From an uncultured Eubacteriales bacterium (GTDB lineage: Bacteria; Bacillota; Clostridia; Oscillospirales; Oscillospiraceae), in NCBI GenBank assembly GCA_900548615.1, contig URKW01000052.1, forward strand, positions 1-15,757: a DNA stretch of 15,757 nucleotides, read 5' to 3'. Within the stretch, counting starts at the first letter, position 1. Every line of letters starts with the position of its first letter. Shown piece after piece: positions 13,975 through 15,757 of the stretch. The notes under the pieces are model-generated. The model was not told the DNA's origin. It did not search any database and was given only the letters and a program-made list of their open reading frames with translations. The position numbers and the translations under genes are program-made.

Positions 13975-14090
13975 GGCCCCCTTGTGTAAAGGGGGCTGTC
14001 AGCCGCAAGGCTGACTGAGGGATTGTTACATTGTCGGACAACCCCTCCGTCAACGCTTCGCGTTGACACCTCCCCCTGCACAGGGGAGGC
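13975..14090 (-). repeat. Composite hairpin repeat, family II copy 3
   Basis: Stems: GCCCCCTT/AAGGGGGC (13976-13996), GTCAGCC/GGCTGAC (13998-14015), GTCAACGC/GCGTTGAC (14049-14067) and CCTCCCC/GGGGAGG (14069-14089). Read on the minus strand, the order (CCTCCCC hairpin, variable hairpin, GGAGGG, CCCTC, AGTC hairpin, AGCCCCC end) parallels copy 2. It fills half of the hisS-aspS gap. The remaining 81 bases before aspS are AT-rich without a convincing promoter pair. Confidence 0.75.
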
Positions 14091-14171
14091 TTTACCCCCC
14101 CATTTTCAACAACACCGCGTAATATCAATTCACAATTATACAAACCATTATCATAAAAGGAGAAAAACAGT

Positions 14172-15757
14172 ATGATGCAGATGCGTACACATACCTGCAA
14201 CGAGCTGCGCCTGGAACACGTAGGCCAGCAGGTAAAGATCGTGGGCTGGATGGAAAACGTCCGTGCCGTGGGCCAGAACTTCGCCTTTGTGGTGCTGCGC
14301 GACTTCTACGGCACCACCCAGGTGGTGGTGGAGAACGAGGAAATGATGAACATCATCAACGGTCTCAACAAGGAGTCCACCATCTCCGTAGAGGGTGTCG
14401 TTCGCGAACGCGCCAGCAAGAACCCCAAGCAGGCCACCGGCGATATCGAGGTGGTTCCCAGCAAGATCGAAGTGCTGGGCCGCTGCCGCTACAACTCCCT
14501 GCCCTTCGAGATCAACCGCAGCCGCGAGGCCGATGAGACCGCCCGTCTCAAGTACCGCTTCCTTGACCTGCGCAACCCCGCCGTGAAGCAGAATATCATC
14601 CTGCGCTGCCAGGTAGTGGCCGCCCTCCGCGCCGCCATGACCGAGCACGGCTTCCTGGAGATCACCACCCCCATCCTGACCGCCAGTTCCCCCGAGGGCG
14701 CCCGCGACTATCTGGTGCCCGCCCGCAAGCATCCCGGTAAGTTCTACGCGCTGCCTCAGGCGCCCCAGCAGTTCAAGCAGCTGCTGATGACCTCCGGCTT
14801 TGACCGCTACTTCCAGATCGCACCCTGCTTCCGCGACGAGGATGCCCGGGGCGACCGCTCCCCCGGCGAGTTCTATCAGCTGGATATGGAGATGGCCTTC
14901 GCCACTCAGGACGACGTGTTCGCCGTGCTGGAGGACGTGCTGCCTCCCATCTTCGCCAAGTTCGGCACCTACAACGTGGCCTCCAGCGCACCCTTCCGCC
15001 GCATCGCCTACAACGACGCCATGGAGACCTACGGCTCCGATAAGCCCGACCTGCGTATCGATCTGACCTGCAAGAACGTCACCTCCCTGTTCGCCGACAG
15101 CGAGTTCGAGGCACTGAAGGGCCAGACCGTGAAGATGGTAGACATTACCAACTGCACCCTGACCCGCAAGCAGATCGAAAAGCTGCTGACCGACTGTGAG
15201 GTGCAGTCCGGCTCCAAGGGCTACTGGTTCAAGGTGGACGAGAACGGCGAGCTGGCCGGCGGCATCGCCAAGTTTGTCTCCGGCAAGAAGGACGAGCTCG
15301 GTAAGGTGCTGGATCTCAAGCCCAACACGCTGGTGGTAGTGGCTGCCGGTCAGTACGCCACCAAGTCCGCAGGCGTGATGATTAAGACCTTCGGCGCCGC
15401 CTGCGAGGGTCACATGGACAAGGAGCGCTACGAGTTCTGCTGGATCGTGGACTTCCCCATGTACGAGATCGGCGACGAGTCCGGCGAGCTGGAGTTCTGC
15501 CACAACCCGTTCTCCATGCCCAACGGCGGCATGGAGGTGCTGCTGAAGGCCGAGCGTGGCGAGATGGATCCCCTGGACATTTACGCCAACCAGTACGATC
15601 TGGTGTGCAACGGCGTGGAGCTTTCCTCCGGCGCTGTCCGTAACCACGACCCCGAGATCATGATCAAAGCCTTCGAGCTGGTGCGTCTGGGCGAGGAGGA
15701 CGTGAAGAAGAAGTTCCCCGCCATGTACAACGCCTTCTGCTACGGCGCACCTCCCCA
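14172..15757 (+). CDS. aspS: Aspartyl-tRNA synthetase (3' end beyond window)
   Basis: A class II synthetase that charges tRNA-Asp. The visible 528 residues start with an OB-fold anticodon-binding domain (about 4-110). They continue through the catalytic core, with RLKYRFLDLR, the SSPEGARDYLVPAR loop, PQAPQQFKQLLM, and motif 2 CFRDEDARGDRSPGEFYQLDMEM (from C219). Next come the bacterial insertion (GAD) domain, shorter than in E. coli, and the FCWIVDFPMYEI stretch. The window ends at YGAPP, just before motif 3 (GLxxGLDRL), so about 60-70 residues are missing. The anticodon domain reads WMENVRAVGQNFAFVVLRD where most bacterial forms have a W-V-x-R-R-R-D-x-G type segment. The ATG at 14172 is supported by AAAGGAG at 14156-14162; ATGs at 14175 and 14181 are alternatives. 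The gene is intact as far as seen. Confidence 0.94.
   Translation, partial: MMQMRTHTCNELRLEHVGQQVKIVGWMENVRAVGQNFAFVVLRDFYGTTQVVVENEEMMNIINGLNKESTISVEGVVRERASKNPKQATGDIEVVPSKIEVLGRCRYNSLPFEINRSREADETARLKYRFLDLRNPAVKQNIILRCQVVAALRAAMTEHGFLEITTPILTASSPEGARDYLVPARKHPGKFYALPQAPQQFKQLLMTSGFDRYFQIAPCFRDEDARGDRSPGEFYQLDMEMAFATQDDVFAVLEDVLPPIFAKFGTYNVASSAPFRRIAYNDAMETYGSDKPDLRIDLTCKNVTSLFADSEFEALKGQTVKMVDITNCTLTRKQIEKLLTDCEVQSGSKGYWFKVDENGELAGGIAKFVSGKKDELGKVLDLKPNTLVVVAAGQYATKSAGVMIKTFGAACEGHMDKERYEFCWIVDFPMYEIGDESGELEFCHNPFSMPNGGMEVLLKAERGEMDPLDIYANQYDLVCNGVELSSGAVRNHDPEIMIKAFELVRLGEEDVKKKFPAMYNAFCYGAPP

Noticed and set aside
13940..14171. T-box or other amino-acid riboswitch before aspS (also considered before serS and hisS)
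   Set aside because: No T-box core sequence, specifier-loop architecture or antiterminator was seen; the gap is explained by the family II repeat and an AT-rich leader.

Overview
The window looks like a chromosomal segment from a G+C-rich Firmicute of the class Clostridia, most like Oscillospiraceae/Ruminococcaceae gut anaerobes. This is inferred from gene content (mreCD-PBP2, soj/spo0J-type parAB with canonical parS, a clostridial-type SerRS), strong Shine-Dalgarno sites (AAGGAG/AGGAGG), third codon positions dominated by G/C, and intergenic spaces filled with hairpin repeats. All recognisable genes lie on the + strand. I found no phage, transposase, CRISPR, rRNA or tRNA gene.

Layout. (1) 1-203: two structured intergenic repeats. 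(2) 204-3592: elongasome genes mreC, mreD and PBP2 (mrdA). (3) 3593-3916: intergenic DNA made of palindromic repeats. (4) 3917-5755: a cytoplasmic GH13 alpha-glucan hydrolase. (5) 5767-7620: the chromosome-partition module, with two perfect parS sites, a promoter, parA, parB and a third parS. The first parS also has the shape of an intrinsic terminator for the amylase gene. (6) 7736-10242: serS, mscL and rsmG, the last two overlapping. (7) 10243-10587: a non-coding run of consecutive hairpins. (8) 10588-11782: minD and a methylglyoxal-synthase-like gene. (9) 11783-12071: two more structured repeats. (10) 12072-13939: a small unrecognised membrane protein and hisS. (11) 13940-14171: another composite repeat. 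(12) 14172 to the end: aspS, cut by the window edge before its motif 3.

The genes cover cell-shape control (MreC/MreD/PBP2), septum positioning (MinD), origin segregation (ParA/ParB/parS), translation (SerRS, HisRS, AspRS, RsmG) and osmotic protection (MscL). In many clostridia mreBCD-PBP2 runs directly into minCD(E)-mgsA. Here the two halves are separated by about 7 kb holding the amylase and the par/serS/mscL/rsmG block, and minC and minE are not in the window.

I see no clearly new multi-gene system. The least ordinary signals are: a MinD that stops where its membrane-anchoring helix should begin; an MgsA-like protein that has lost several catalytic-site residues; a parS that doubles as a terminator-shaped hairpin; and several families of structured intergenic repeats whose copies within this window show compensatory base changes in their stems.
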